64,000 nucleotides of DNA from Bacillota bacterium (GCA_023435225.1 JAEYRX010000012.1:1-64000); one strand, 5' to 3'; counted from the first letter of the stretch, positions 1 through 8,418 are shown. A program made the numbers and translations. The notes: generated by a model from the letters alone, not told the origin.

Positions 1-447
1 GATACTTAAACGAGTATTGTTACCGACTTAACCGGCGCTTTTGTGAACATATTATCTTTGGTAAGCTAGTTAATGCCTGTATTATCACACCACCAATAAC
101 TTATGCTGAGTTAACTTTATAACCATATAATAAATAATTATAACCACGAAACACACGAAAGGCGCGAAAACGGATTAAAAATAACTAATTCATTTCGTGT
201 TTTTCCTGTATTTTGGGGTTGTTATTTTTATGACTAAACGTTTAAGAAAGAAAAATTTGTCAACAAAATCTATGAAAGCAGGGAATTATTTAATTTGAGC
301 GAATAATTAATAATATAGGAAATAATCGGAAGTTCTCAACATAAGTCGACTGTCTCAGCTTTTTTCGATTTATTTTCTTGAAAGAAATAGGATTTACCTT
401 TGTAAACTGTTCTTTCGGAATAGAATAACTATCGTTCAGGTGAACTT
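1..447. other. Gene-free leader with an inverted low-complexity element
   Basis: No credible gene is seen before position 448. Positions 143-170 carry an arm built of CACGAAA-like words (ACCACGAAACACACGAAA), and 191-226 carry a degenerate reverse-complement arm beginning TTTCGTG. This makes a hairpin-type element like others in the window. A sigma-H-like promoter lies at 278-307. The remainder is AT-rich with no recognisable signal. Confidence 0.5.
278..307 (+). promoter_or_regulatory. Sigma-H-like promoter upstream of the HD-GYP gene
   Basis: GCAGGGAAT at 278-286, an 11-bp gap, AGC, then GAATAAT at 301-307. The spacing and -10 match the sigma-H consensus RnAGGAwww-N11/12-RnnGAATww. The -35 has one deviation (AGGG for AGGA). 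It lies about 140 bp before the start codon at 448. Five better matches occur elsewhere in the window. Confidence 0.45.
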
Positions 448-2649
448 ATGAAACTGATTTCTTTGAAGAAAATTACCGACAATATGATTCTCGCTAAAAA
501 CATCCATGCCCGGGAAGGCAATGTATTACTGGCAAAAGGTGCTCCATTAAAAGAAAGTTACGCTAAGCGGCTTTTGGAGTGGGGCATAGCTTCGGTATAT
601 ATTGAGGACGACCGGGGTGAATTGGTTGAGATTGATGAAGATCTTTATCAAAAAGCGGAAGATGACGCTTTACAGGTAGTAAATGAATTTTTGGCGGATT
701 TAAATAATGAGCAGTTACCGGAGTCAATTCGAGAGTCAATTATTGAGATTGTCAAAAAAGTATTACAGGATAAAAATGTCCTACAGAACTTGGTTGAGAT
801 AGAAGCATATGGTGAAGAACTCTTTAAACATTGTATTACTGTAAGCGTACTATCGGTGATTATCGGTTCGTTTGCCGGTTATAGTACTAATAAATTATGG
901 GAATTGGCCACCGGTTCAATACTGATTGATTTAGGAAAAATTGAATCACCAAATAGACTTGATGAAACCAAAACAATATCAGACAAAGAATTGCTTGAGT
1001 TGGAGCAACATCCAAGATTAGGTTTTGAGAAGCTTTTAAAGTTTAAGGGTAAGTATCAAAATTCAGCGCAGGTTATTTTACAGCATCATGAAAAATATGA
1101 CGGCTCCGGTTACCCCCAAGGATTGAAAGGTGATCAGATTCACGAATACGCAAGGATAACTGCAATTGCTGATATTTATAATTCAACCCGCCTATATGAA
1201 AATAACAATCAGGTATCCGCTCCGGAACAGATTATCGAACGAATTATTAACAATAGCGGATTGACGTTTGATCCCGAATTTACCCGCTTATTCTCCCAAA
1301 AAGTAGCTCCGATAATAGTTCAAAATAATAATTTGGACACCATTGACCATACTGCGGTAACAGACGGCTCTCATCACCCTGAAGGAGTTAAGAAGGATCC
1401 TAATATCGGTATTAAAGAAAGCCGGTGGATTACCCCGCCTGCTTCCGCTATAAAAGAAAGTGACAATGTTCCGGATTCAGTTACTAATGAACTTTCCGGG
1501 GAGTTACCAAAATCTAAAGAACCTTCCGGGAACCAGTTTTTTGCCAAACTTCAAAAGCTAACCGGTCTGGCAGCCGGAAATAAAGTGAAACCAGGAAAAG
1601 TTCATGATGCGAACCATGAATCACAACTGAAAAAACAACCAACTCCGGCTCGAGATTCTAATAAAATCAATCCCGTTAAAGAAGAATCATTAACTAAAAA
1701 ACAGACATTAGCTAAAAAACAATCAAGTAACACCATCAATGAATTAAACCGGATTCGTTTTGAGATAACTCCGGAACGGCTTGCTAAAGCAAAGTCCGAT
1801 GCATTGAGTATTATAGCCAGATCTTTTGCCAAAATCAGTACTAAATTATTTTCCGAAAAAGCCCGGGAAACAATCCGCCGGACTATTGATAACCTGATGG
1901 CTGATAATGACATACTTAGTCATTTGGTTACTATTCAGGCATTGAATGATAATACCTTTTCCCATTGTGTTTCAGTTAGTCTTTTATCGGTAATGACCGG
2001 TGTATCGCTGGGTTACAATGATGAGCAATTACGGGAACTCGGAACCGGAGCGCTATTAGTTGATCTCGGAAAAGTTGAGCTCTGTAAACAATATTTGGTG
2101 AGGGCTCAACCTGTCGGCAACCTGGAGTACCAGGTTATGATGCCGGAACATACCCAGTTGGGGTTTGAAAGGTTATGGGAATTAAAACGAAATACCGGAG
2201 TTCCGTATATTGCCTTACAACACCATGAAAGATTTGACGGTTCAGGTTTTCCCGCCGGATTAAAAGGCCCGCAGATTAATGAATTAGCTAGAGTCGTCGC
2301 TTTGGCCGATACATATGAAACACTGATTAGTGAAGGGATCAATGGACAAAAATTAATGCCGCATGAAGTTATAGAATATATCAGAGACTTTAGCGGTTCC
2401 CACTTTGATCCCGACCTAAGTAAAGTATTTTTGCAAAACGTAACGCCGTTTTTAATCGGTTCTAATGTTTTACTGAATAACGGAGAAAAGGCCAAAGTTG
2501 TTAGTATTAATAAAGATTTATTGGCCAGACCGGTGGTCCGGGTCATGATTGATAAAGACGGTAAGAAACTCGACAAACCGATTGTTAAAGAATTGGAGAA
2601 AGATTTGACCTTATTTATAGTCAGCGCCTTAAAAGATGAGGAGTTTTAG
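448..2649 (+). CDS. Tandem HD-GYP domain protein with degenerate metal motifs
   Basis: A 733-residue soluble protein. The N-terminal ~55 residues (LAKNIHAREGNVLLAKG) resemble the leader found before many Firmicute HD-GYP domains. Two HD-GYP units follow, at about 75-295 and 445-685, joined by a low-complexity polar linker (about 300-435). HD-GYP proteins normally hydrolyse cyclic di-GMP at a metal centre. Here the HD doublet is Ile160-Asp161 in copy 1 and Val538-Asp539 in copy 2, so the metal-binding His is missing from both. The HHExxDGSGYP loop is intact in copy 1 (213-223) and reads GFP in copy 2 (592-602). Copy 2 also has EHT where EHP/QHP is usual. It may be a non-catalytic nucleotide sensor or scaffold, which is inference. 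No partner gene is adjacent. Start ATG 448 follows CAGGTGA. Confidence 0.85.
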   Translation: MKLISLKKITDNMILAKNIHAREGNVLLAKGAPLKESYAKRLLEWGIASVYIEDDRGELVEIDEDLYQKAEDDALQVVNEFLADLNNEQLPESIRESIIEIVKKVLQDKNVLQNLVEIEAYGEELFKHCITVSVLSVIIGSFAGYSTNKLWELATGSILIDLGKIESPNRLDETKTISDKELLELEQHPRLGFEKLLKFKGKYQNSAQVILQHHEKYDGSGYPQGLKGDQIHEYARITAIADIYNSTRLYENNNQVSAPEQIIERIINNSGLTFDPEFTRLFSQKVAPIIVQNNNLDTIDHTAVTDGSHHPEGVKKDPNIGIKESRWITPPASAIKESDNVPDSVTNELSGELPKSKEPSGNQFFAKLQKLTGLAAGNKVKPGKVHDANHESQLKKQPTPARDSNKINPVKEESLTKKQTLAKKQSSNTINELNRIRFEITPERLAKAKSDALSIIARSFAKISTKLFSEKARETIRRTIDNLMADNDILSHLVTIQALNDNTFSHCVSVSLLSVMTGVSLGYNDEQLRELGTGALLVDLGKVELCKQYLVRAQPVGNLEYQVMMPEHTQLGFERLWELKRNTGVPYIALQHHERFDGSGFPAGLKGPQINELARVVALADTYETLISEGINGQKLMPHEVIEYIRDFSGSHFDPDLSKVFLQNVTPFLIGSNVLLNNGEKAKVVSINKDLLARPVVRVMIDKDGKKLDKPIVKELEKDLTLFIVSALKDEEF

Positions 2650-2752
2650 AACTCATAACTTCAACTCTTTAATTACCTATATATGTCTAATTAATTTTTT
2701 GAATTTCAACATATTTCTTTAATTCATAAATGAAGATATACTAAGGTTTCTT

Positions 2753-2783
2753 TATTCACATCCGGTATTTGGGATGTGAATAT
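2753..2783 (+). terminator. Hairpin, probable terminator of the HD-GYP gene
   Basis: An 11-bp perfect inverted repeat, TATTCACATCC and GGATGTGAATA, separated by about 8 nt, about 100 bp after the stop codon. The T-rich tail is only moderate, so termination is plausible rather than certain. Confidence 0.45.
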
Positions 2784-2862
2784 TTGTTACCAAATTTTTT
2801 CATTTTATATAAACAATACCTTCTTGCTAAAATTTCCAATATTATTTTAAGGCGATTTTTGT

Positions 2863-2890
2863 TATAATATTAATACCGAACATACGTTCA
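2863..2890 (+). promoter_or_regulatory. umuDC promoter with DinR/LexA box
   Basis: A perfect -10 hexamer TATAAT lies at 2863-2868. CGAACATACGTTCA at 2877-2890 matches the Gram-positive SOS box consensus CGAACRNRYGTTYG in all but the last base. It sits over the expected transcription start, so LexA/DinR should repress umuDC until DNA damage. The -35 is weak. Confidence 0.85.
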
Positions 2891-2918
2891 TAAAAATACA
2901 GGAGAGAGAATAACGCTC

Positions 2919-3335
2919 ATGAATATGAAAATTTACTTCGCCGAACAGTCATCTGATTCAAAACAAACTATTAATTTGGCGCCGGTTGGCTTTCCATCCC
3001 CGGCCCAGGATTACTTAGAACCAACGTTGGATTTGAATAAATTTCTAATTGCTAATCAAAATGCCACTTTTTTCGGCCGGGTCAAAGGATTTTCTCTGAA
3101 AGACTCAGGGGTGGATGATGGGGACTTATTAATCATCGATAAGTCACTGACATACCGGAATAATGCTTTAGCTGTTTGTTTTATGAACGACGAGTTTACC
3201 TTACAAAGAATCAAATTAAAAGGAGAGAAGGTATATCTGTTAACGGCAAATCAGGAAGGAAAGGTTACGGCAGCTAGTGATAATGAAACATTGATTTGGG
3301 GGATAGTTACTTATATTGTGAAGAAGGTATTTTAA
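2919..3335 (+). CDS. umuD: UmuD-like protein lacking the catalytic lysine
   Basis: 138 residues of the S24/LexA peptidase family. In the SOS response UmuD cleaves itself and the product activates the UmuC polymerase. Family features present: GFPSPAQDYLE around the usual cleavage point, DLNKFLI, the Ser of the dyad at Ser59 (GFSL where GDSM is usual), and DGDLLIIDKSL. Two key changes are visible: the residue before the cleavage Gly is Val23 rather than Cys or Ala, and the general-base lysine (K97 in E. coli, in TVKKL) is Gln96 (TLQRI). Self-cleavage is therefore doubtful; it may work uncleaved as a polymerase accessory. The stop overlaps the umuC start (TAATG). GGAGAG lies about 12 nt before ATG 2919. 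Confidence 0.85.
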   Translation: MNMKIYFAEQSSDSKQTINLAPVGFPSPAQDYLEPTLDLNKFLIANQNATFFGRVKGFSLKDSGVDDGDLLIIDKSLTYRNNALAVCFMNDEFTLQRIKLKGEKVYLLTANQEGKVTAASDNETLIWGIVTYIVKKVF

Positions 3336-4597
3336 TGTTGGCGTTGGTGGATTGTAACAACTTTTACGCATCTTGTGAACGGGTATTTCACCCTGAGTTG
3401 AATGGTAAAGCGGTGGTGGTTCTCTCCAATAATGATGGGTGTATAGTGGCCCGTTCCAATGAAGCCAAAGCGTTGGGTATTAAAATGGGGGAACCGGCTT
3501 TTAAAATTAATAATCTTTTGCAGCAGAATAAAGTGACTATGTTTTCGTCGAATTATGTACTATATGGTGATATGTCGCGCCGGGTAATGAATACTCTGAG
3601 CGAGTTTGCTCCGGAAATTGAGGTTTACTCCATTGATGAGGCTTTTTTGAATTTGACCGGGTTGACGCCGGATTTTGAAATGTATGCCCAAAAAATTCGG
3701 CAAACAGTGGTTAAAAATACCGGAATTCCAGTCAGTATCGGGATTGGTCCTACTAAGGTATTGGCTAAAACCGCCAATCATTACGCTAAGAAAGTTTCCG
3801 AAAATAATGGGGTCCTGGTGTTGGATACTCCGGAAAAAGCGGCTGAAATGCTAAAAAAGTTTGAAATTGATGAGGTTTGGGGGATTGGAAGGCAATACGC
3901 AAAATTTTTGAAAAAACAAGCGATTAAGACCGCTTGGGATTTTATTTTGATGCCTGATAGTTGGGTGAAGAAACATCTAACTATTAACGGGTTGCGGATC
4001 AAAAAAGAATTGGAGGGCATCCGCTGTCTGCCTTTGGAAGCCAATCCTCCTATTAAACAAGCCATTTGTACTTCACGTTCGTTCGGGGAGTTTCAAACCG
4101 ACTTAGAACCGCTAAAAGAAGCCGTCGCTACCTATGCGGCCAAGTGTGGTTATAAGCTGAGAAAACAGAAAAGCTGTGCCGGTGTGCTGATAGTGTTTCT
4201 GGAAACTAATCGTTTCAATCAAAATGATCCCCAATATTCTCCCGAATATGTTTATAAACTCCCGATAGCCACCAGTAGCAGTCTGGAATTGATTAAAGCC
4301 GCTTTGTATTCGTTGGAATTAATTTATCGTTCGGGATACCGGTATAAAAAAGCGGGAGTAATCGTGGCCGAGATTGTGCCGGAAACAGCGGTCCAGGGCT
4401 CTTTGTTTGGCGATGAGATAAACTTGGAAAAACAAGCGGAGATTATGAAAACCATGGATCGGATTAATGCCAAGTACGGGCGGGAGATGGTTAAAACAGC
4501 CATCCAGGGGGTGAAGGGAAGCTGGCAGATGAGGCAGGCCAGGTTGTCATCTTCTTATACTACTCAATGGGATGATATTATTACGGTACTGGTGTGA
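3335..4597 (+). CDS. umuC: Y-family translesion DNA polymerase UmuC
   Basis: 420 residues, the normal length for UmuC. It inserts nucleotides opposite lesions that stall the replicative polymerase. The N-terminal catalytic domain has LVDCNNFYASCERVF at residues 2-16 and YSIDEAFL around residue 100, which carry the acidic metal ligands. A helix-hairpin-helix region (WGIGRQYAKFL) follows, then the little-finger region and the C-terminal UmuC tail (DUF4113 type). ATG 3335 overlaps the umuD stop by one base, so translation is coupled. An in-frame extension upstream would run into umuD and has no ribosome-binding site. SOS regulation comes through the LexA box before umuD. Confidence 0.95.
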   Translation: MLALVDCNNFYASCERVFHPELNGKAVVVLSNNDGCIVARSNEAKALGIKMGEPAFKINNLLQQNKVTMFSSNYVLYGDMSRRVMNTLSEFAPEIEVYSIDEAFLNLTGLTPDFEMYAQKIRQTVVKNTGIPVSIGIGPTKVLAKTANHYAKKVSENNGVLVLDTPEKAAEMLKKFEIDEVWGIGRQYAKFLKKQAIKTAWDFILMPDSWVKKHLTINGLRIKKELEGIRCLPLEANPPIKQAICTSRSFGEFQTDLEPLKEAVATYAAKCGYKLRKQKSCAGVLIVFLETNRFNQNDPQYSPEYVYKLPIATSSSLELIKAALYSLELIYRSGYRYKKAGVIVAEIVPETAVQGSLFGDEINLEKQAEIMKTMDRINAKYGREMVKTAIQGVKGSWQMRQARLSSSYTTQWDDIITVLV

Positions 4598-4600
4598 CTG

Positions 4601-5020
4601 CTATTTCAATGAAAGTTTATATTGCATTATTTCATTAAATTCCTGTAATACATGTTTGTTACTCATTTCAAAAGTACAACCTTTTGATTTCCCGATATTC
4701 TTAGCTTTTCTTATCATTTCTTTTGTTTCTTCCGATATCTTTTGGCTATAAATTCCATCAATATATTTTTCCGGAAAATATATGGTGGCCCGGATAAATC
4801 CTTTTACTGCCGACATCCAGACGATGGTCTTTTTCTTTTTACTTGCCTTACATAACCACATCTTACCATCATTATAGTATCTCCATTCAATGGATATGTC
4901 ATTATTTGCGAATAAATCCAATAAATCACGATAGATGAAATATCCGTTTCCAAGTACCGCTTCTAAAACATTTTCATCCGGGAAAATATTGGGATCAGTT
5001 AATTGTTTTTGGTATTCCAT
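4601..5020 (-). CDS. DUF3788 family protein
   Basis: 139 residues. Composition and pattern (EWRYYNDGKMWLCKASKK, then VWMSAVKGFIRATIYFPEKY, then a Lys-rich C-terminal helix) fit the DUF3788 family of small cytosolic proteins with no established function. The start is ATG 5020 because AAAGGAAA lies just upstream; a TTG six codons earlier has no such site. It converges on umuC with only 3 bp between the stop codons, so the two are not co-transcribed. It may be a DNA- or ligand-binding stress protein, but nothing in the sequence proves that. Confidence 0.75.
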   Translation of the reverse strand: MEYQKQLTDPNIFPDENVLEAVLGNGYFIYRDLLDLFANNDISIEWRYYNDGKMWLCKASKKKKTIVWMSAVKGFIRATIYFPEKYIDGIYSQKISEETKEMIRKAKNIGKSKGCTFEMSNKHVLQEFNEIMQYKLSLK

Positions 5021-5085
5021 GATTATGTTTCCTTTCAATTTCTAGTTATATTGATGTATGCACCAGACAGGGCGATGGGTTGCTG

Positions 5086-5331
5086 TTATAATATATTCGG
5101 TATAAGCCATTCAAAAATCTTTTCTACAGCTTCGTCAGCCACATTGTCAAGCCCATGATTTCCTTCTTCAAGGGGCGTATCACCGCATCCAAAAAAATCA
5201 AAAGTAACAAAAGCAATGTCGTCGTTGGGTCTTAGTGTATCTGACTTAGGTCCAGCAATGTGGCGCAATTCTTCGTGAATTAACTTCTTGAATCAGCTTC
5301 GTGATACCACTCTGCTTCTTCGAATATTCAT
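5086..5331 (-). pseudogene. Frameshifted coding remnant, family not recognised
   Basis: On the minus strand an open segment from about 5290 to 5086 encodes a protein-like C-terminus (RHIAGPKSDTLRPNDDIAF, then FFGCGDTPLEEGNHGLDNV, ending FEWLIPNIL). Upstream, a second frame reads IFEEAEWYHEAD and runs into it if one base is shifted near 5295. No start codon or ribosome-binding site is found, so this is a decaying 3' fragment. The family is not identified. It sits next to another pseudogene (5498-5852). Confidence 0.4.
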
Positions 5332-5497
5332 CTCCGAATCACTGCTCCCAAAGCAGTAATGCGATTAGACGAAGGATTGTGTTCAGCCGGAGCTAAGGAT
5401 AGCTAAGGTGTCTCTTACGAAACCTAGGCATTCATTTTAGATATAGTCAAAATGATATTTTCAAAATAAAAAAGTGTAATCTTGGAGGGATAAATAT

Positions 5498-5852
5498 ATG
5501 AATAAAATATTATTGTTATGAGCCGGAACAAAACCGGTTAAAGTTTATTTCCGATAAAAAACTGAAGGAAAAGGCCGGAGTCCAAGGCGATATTAAAACT
5601 GCGTTTTATGTCTTATTAATGACTGCAAAACTAAACAAATTTCCTTTTTATGTTGGTAAGGAAGAAAGAGTTAATCTTGCTCACGCTACAGCCGGATGTA
5701 TCGGAGAGAATATATATCTAGCGGCCAATGCGCTTGGTTTGGGGACCCGTTTGGTAGGAACTATTAATGCAAAAGTGATAAACGAAGGTCTATCCCTGGC
5801 TAACGATGAGATTCCTTTATACATAATGCCATTGGGATATCCTAAAAAATAG
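5498..5852 (+). pseudogene. Truncated SagB-type nitroreductase remnant
   Basis: A good ribosome-binding site (GGAGGGA) and ATG 5498 begin a reading frame that stops after seven codons. In the next frame, from about 5502 to 5852, an uninterrupted stretch encodes the C-terminal half of an FMN-dependent nitroreductase of the SagB/ThcOx type (YEPEQNRLKFISDKKLKEKA, ATAGCIGENIYLAANALGLG, IPLYIMPLGYPKK). The N-terminal half, with the arginine-rich FMN site, is missing. A 5' deletion plus frameshift explains this. A short product from ATG 5619 (77 aa) is possible but would lack half the fold. Confidence 0.7.
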
Positions 5853-5868
5853 TCTAATTTCTATGATG

Positions 5869-5914
5869 AAAAAGACTTAAATGGGTGTTGTTTTGCCCGT
5901 TAAAGTCTTTTTTA
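5869..5914 (+). terminator. Rho-independent terminator after the nitroreductase remnant
   Basis: AAAAAGACTTAAATGGG pairs with CCCGTTAAAGTCTTTTT, giving a long stem with a TGTTGTTTTG loop and a run of T at 5908-5913. It is only 16 bp after the remnant's stop, which suggests the locus was once a normal single-gene unit. Confidence 0.8.
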
Positions 5915-6014
5915 TTTGGAATAATTGGTCAAGTATTAGTTTATTATATTTACAAATAAAGTGGAAAAATTAAATGATGATTGTTTATCTTGATTCTTAA
6001 GGCAGGTGTAGAAA

Positions 6015-6182
6015 ATGCCGGAGATACCACCGGAACTTCAAGCAGTATTGAAAAATGAAGAAATCCAGCAGACTGTAAGGGAACAACCTGGTTCATTACG
6101 TTTTAAAGCAATGGTACTGGGTTTATCGGTGCTACAATATGTTAAGGATATGGAAAAAGAGAAACCGGAGCCTGATAAATAG
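6015..6182 (+). CDS. Small hypothetical protein, 55 aa
   Basis: ATG 6015 is preceded by GGCAGGTG at a normal distance and opens a 55-codon frame (start MPEIPPELQAVLKNEEI, end KEKPEPDK). The protein is charged and helical, with no signal peptide or membrane segment. It ends 8 bp before the stop of the convergent Crp-like gene. I do not recognise a family. A coding assignment is favoured by the ribosome-binding site and the even amino-acid composition, but the length is too short for certainty. Confidence 0.5.
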   Translation: MPEIPPELQAVLKNEEIQQTVREQPGSLRFKAMVLGLSVLQYVKDMEKEKPEPDK

Positions 6183-6190
6183 TATGATGG

Positions 6191-6844
6191 CTATTTATTG
6201 ATATTTAGACTATCTTTATTAATATAAAAGTTCCGGGCGCTTTTAAGTCCGTTTAAGTTTTTAACCGAAATGGACTGATCGCCATTAAGCGCAATCAAAC
6301 CATCCACTACAAATTTTTCAAGGGAGGAGGCGACTTCCCTGACGTCTAAACCGGTCATTTGACTGATATCGGTGGAATTTGCCCCCAACTTGACGGATTC
6401 CTCGGAAGTAGAATTGACGTCTTCGGTTAGTATTATTAATAAATCAGCGATCCGACCGGGAATGGATTTGATGGAAAAATTATTAATCTGACAACTGGTA
6501 AACCGGATCCGCTTGCAGAATACTTTGATTAGTTTATAAAGAAACTCCGGTTTGGAACTTAAAATCTGTTCCAGATCGGTGTAAGTAACCATTAAAACTT
6601 CGGTTTTTTCCAGGGCTACAACTGTAGCGGAGCGAGGTTTGGCTTCGATCAATGCCATTTCACCAAATAAACTCCCCGGACCGAGCAAACTCAGTAATTT
6701 CTCCTCAGAACCTTTAGTTTTAACTACTTTGACCCGGCCGGATTTAATAATATACATCTCGTGTCCGGGCTCTGATTCGGAAAAAATCACTTGATCCGCT
6801 TCATAAACTTGAATAAATTTTTTCAATAAGACCTCATCAAACAT
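6191..6844 (-). CDS. Crp/Fnr family transcription regulator
   Basis: 217 residues. An N-terminal cyclic-nucleotide-binding beta-roll (about 10-115) shows the phosphate-cassette region GSLFGEMALIEAKPRSATV, where GEMALI and RSATV are the usual cAMP-contact positions. The long helix and C-terminal winged helix (about 140-210) include ISQMTGLDVREVASSLEKF as the recognition unit. There are no N-terminal cysteines for an Fnr iron-sulfur cluster. The start is ATG 6844, with GGAGTT nine bases upstream, rather than the earlier TTG. The second cNMP protein (7040-7423) lies upstream on the same strand, so both may sense one ligand. Targets are unknown. Confidence 0.88.
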   Translation of the reverse strand: MFDEVLLKKFIQVYEADQVIFSESEPGHEMYIIKSGRVKVVKTKGSEEKLLSLLGPGSLFGEMALIEAKPRSATVVALEKTEVLMVTYTDLEQILSSKPEFLYKLIKVFCKRIRFTSCQINNFSIKSIPGRIADLLIILTEDVNSTSEESVKLGANSTDISQMTGLDVREVASSLEKFVVDGLIALNGDQSISVKNLNGLKSARNFYINKDSLNINK

Positions 6845-6875
6845 GCAGCTTAACTCCAATCATATCAGTATAATC

Positions 6876-7032
6876 TAGTTTATAGCGTAAAGTTTACAGT
6901 GTTTAGTTTAGTTTATAGTCTATATTGTATAGTTATTATTTTTAGTTAAGATGAGTTAATTAGTTATTGATCTTCGTTTTTAACTATAAACTATCAATTG
7001 TCAACTATATACTTTAGCTTCAGCTATCAACT
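6876..7032. repeat. Inverted low-complexity repeat, TAGTTTATAG type
   Basis: The left arm (6876-6958) is built of GTTTATAG/GTTTAGTT words. The right arm (6980-7032) is the reverse complement in style (AACTATAAACTATCAATTG, then TCAACTATATACTTTAGCT). The arms are degenerate and fill the space between the two cNMP-protein genes. The same word family returns at 47046-47220 and, as a single arm, near 31863. Confidence 0.6.
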
Positions 7033-7039
7033 ACTTCAC

Positions 7040-7423
7040 CTATTTCTTCGACAGTTTATCCAGTTTATTATCTAGTTCCCGTAATTGGTTTGATAAATTA
7101 TTAACTATATCAAAGCCGATGGATGGGTTATTGATGACCAGTTGCTCCAGATCAGCCGGTTTAAGAATAAAAATCTCCGAGTCTTGGGAAACCTCGGCTG
7201 TTTCAGTATAGACCCATCTATCAACCGTAGGGACGACTCCAAAAAAATCACCTGGTCCACAAGTACCGATTATAAGTTCATTGGAGTTAAACCGCCGTCG
7301 TAATTCCACAGCGCCCGTCTTAATCCAAAATCCTTGAACTGCAGGGTCTCCTTCAAGATAAACGATATTCCCCTTTTTAAAAAAACGAAGTAGTTTATCC
7401 AAGTCAAAGTGACTGTTTCCCAT
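7040..7423 (-). CDS. Stand-alone cyclic-nucleotide-binding domain protein
   Basis: 127 residues covering only the Crp-type beta-roll (FKKGNIVYLEGDPAVQGFWI, then CGPGDFFGVVPTVDRWVYTE) and the start of the dimer helix. It ends in a short charged coiled-coil tail (LRELDNKLDKLSKK). There is no helix-turn-helix, so it cannot bind DNA in the Crp manner unless it pairs with a partner. The canonical cassette RSATV is replaced by VYTET, so ligand binding may be lost. ATG 7423 follows GGGGG. It lies upstream of the Crp-like gene with a repeat between them. It may be a sensor subunit or a truncated Crp paralogue. Confidence 0.7.
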   Translation of the reverse strand: MGNSHFDLDKLLRFFKKGNIVYLEGDPAVQGFWIKTGAVELRRRFNSNELIIGTCGPGDFFGVVPTVDRWVYTETAEVSQDSEIFILKPADLEQLVINNPSIGFDIVNNLSNQLRELDNKLDKLSKK

Positions 7424-7462
7424 TATTACCCCCAAGATTTTGAGCATGAGATATAAGAAAAT

Positions 7463-7660
7463 TCGTAATTAGTTATTAGTTGTAAGCAAATTAATACTGT
7501 AAATGCGTTATTAGTTAAACCAAACCCCAATATAAATTAAGATTTAACAAAAATAATTACTGGACAAATGAACAAAATGTACTAACAACTATTTAATGGG
7601 ATCGATGAAAAAACACTAATGAACCCAAAACTAATGAACCAATAACTAATAGCTAATAAT
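7463..7660. repeat. Inverted low-complexity repeat, TTAGTTATTAG type
   Basis: Left-arm words (GTAATTAGTTATTAGTTG, GTTATTAGTTAAACC) at 7463-7521 and reverse-complement words (AACTAATGAACCAATAACT) at 7605-7660 flank an unstructured middle. The right arm runs into the coding end of tag: the last Tag residues, IISY and the stop, are encoded by repeat sequence. Confidence 0.55.
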
Positions 7661-8230
7661 TAATTCCTCGTATCTAAAACAGCTGATTAAATGATCGTTT
7701 ACAATTCCAATAGCCTGTAAGTGAGCATAAATTATGGTTGAACCCAGAAATTTAAATCCGCGTTGTTTGAGATCCTTGCTAATCCGGTCTGATAATTCGG
7801 TGGTGACCGGAGTTTCACTCATAGTAGTGAAAGAATTAATTATTGGTTGGTAATTAACGAATCCCCAGATATATTTATCAAAAGTGCCGAATTCTTGTTG
7901 CACTTTTAAAAACATCCGGGCGTTATGGATTGTAGCTTCAATTTTTCGGCGATTGCGAATTATATCCGGCGCTGCTAAAATCCTCTCAGAATCTTCATCA
8001 CTATATTCGGCGATTTTCTTATAATCAAAATTATCAAAAGCCTGACGGATGCTCTCCCGTTTTTTTAATACTATGAACCAACTAAGACCGGCTTGCATTG
8101 CTTCCAGAGTTAGAAACTCGAAATGTTTTTGTTCATCATGTACGGGGGTGCCCCATTCATGATCATGGTAATCTATTAATAAAGGGTTATTGACGGACCA
8201 AGGGCAACGGACCTGAACATATTCAGTCAT
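7646..8230 (-). CDS. tag: DNA-3-methyladenine glycosylase I (Tag)
   Basis: 194 residues. It excises 3-methyladenine from alkylated DNA as the first step of base-excision repair. The family's zinc site is complete: Cys9 (RCPW), His22 (YHDHEWGTP), and the C-terminal VNDHLISC His and Cys. The catalytic region LEAMQAGLSWFIVLKKRE, with Glu and Trp, is present, as is the helix-hairpin-helix-like FKFLGSTIIYAHLQAIG. Length is normal. ATG 8230 has GAGGTG upstream. A weak sigma-H-like box (GCAGGAAAA and GAAAATA) occurs on this strand at about 8270-8301. Confidence 0.96.
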   Translation of the reverse strand: MTEYVQVRCPWSVNNPLLIDYHDHEWGTPVHDEQKHFEFLTLEAMQAGLSWFIVLKKRESIRQAFDNFDYKKIAEYSDEDSERILAAPDIIRNRRKIEATIHNARMFLKVQQEFGTFDKYIWGFVNYQPIINSFTTMSETPVTTELSDRISKDLKQRGFKFLGSTIIYAHLQAIGIVNDHLISCFRYEELIISY

Positions 8231-8353
8231 TAATACACCTCGTAACTGAGCTATATGTATTTATATATTTTCGAAGTTAAGACCCTCTTTTCCTGCTTTT
8301 AGGTTAGTTGAAAAATCTTTAATCTGAGCAGTGGGCAATATATTATTATGCAA

Positions 8354-8384
8354 GCAGGAATTTTATTTGTTTTTCCAGAATATA
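8354..8384 (+). promoter_or_regulatory. Sigma-H-like promoter of the MFS gene
   Basis: GCAGGAATT at 8354-8362, 12 bp, CCA, then GAATATA at 8378-8384. This fits RnAGGAwww-N12-nnnGAATww. It lies about 35 bp before the GTG start at 8419, a normal promoter distance. Confidence 0.6.
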
Positions 8385-8418
8385 GAAGAAGATAGTAAAT
8401 ATTATAGGTGGTGGTTCC

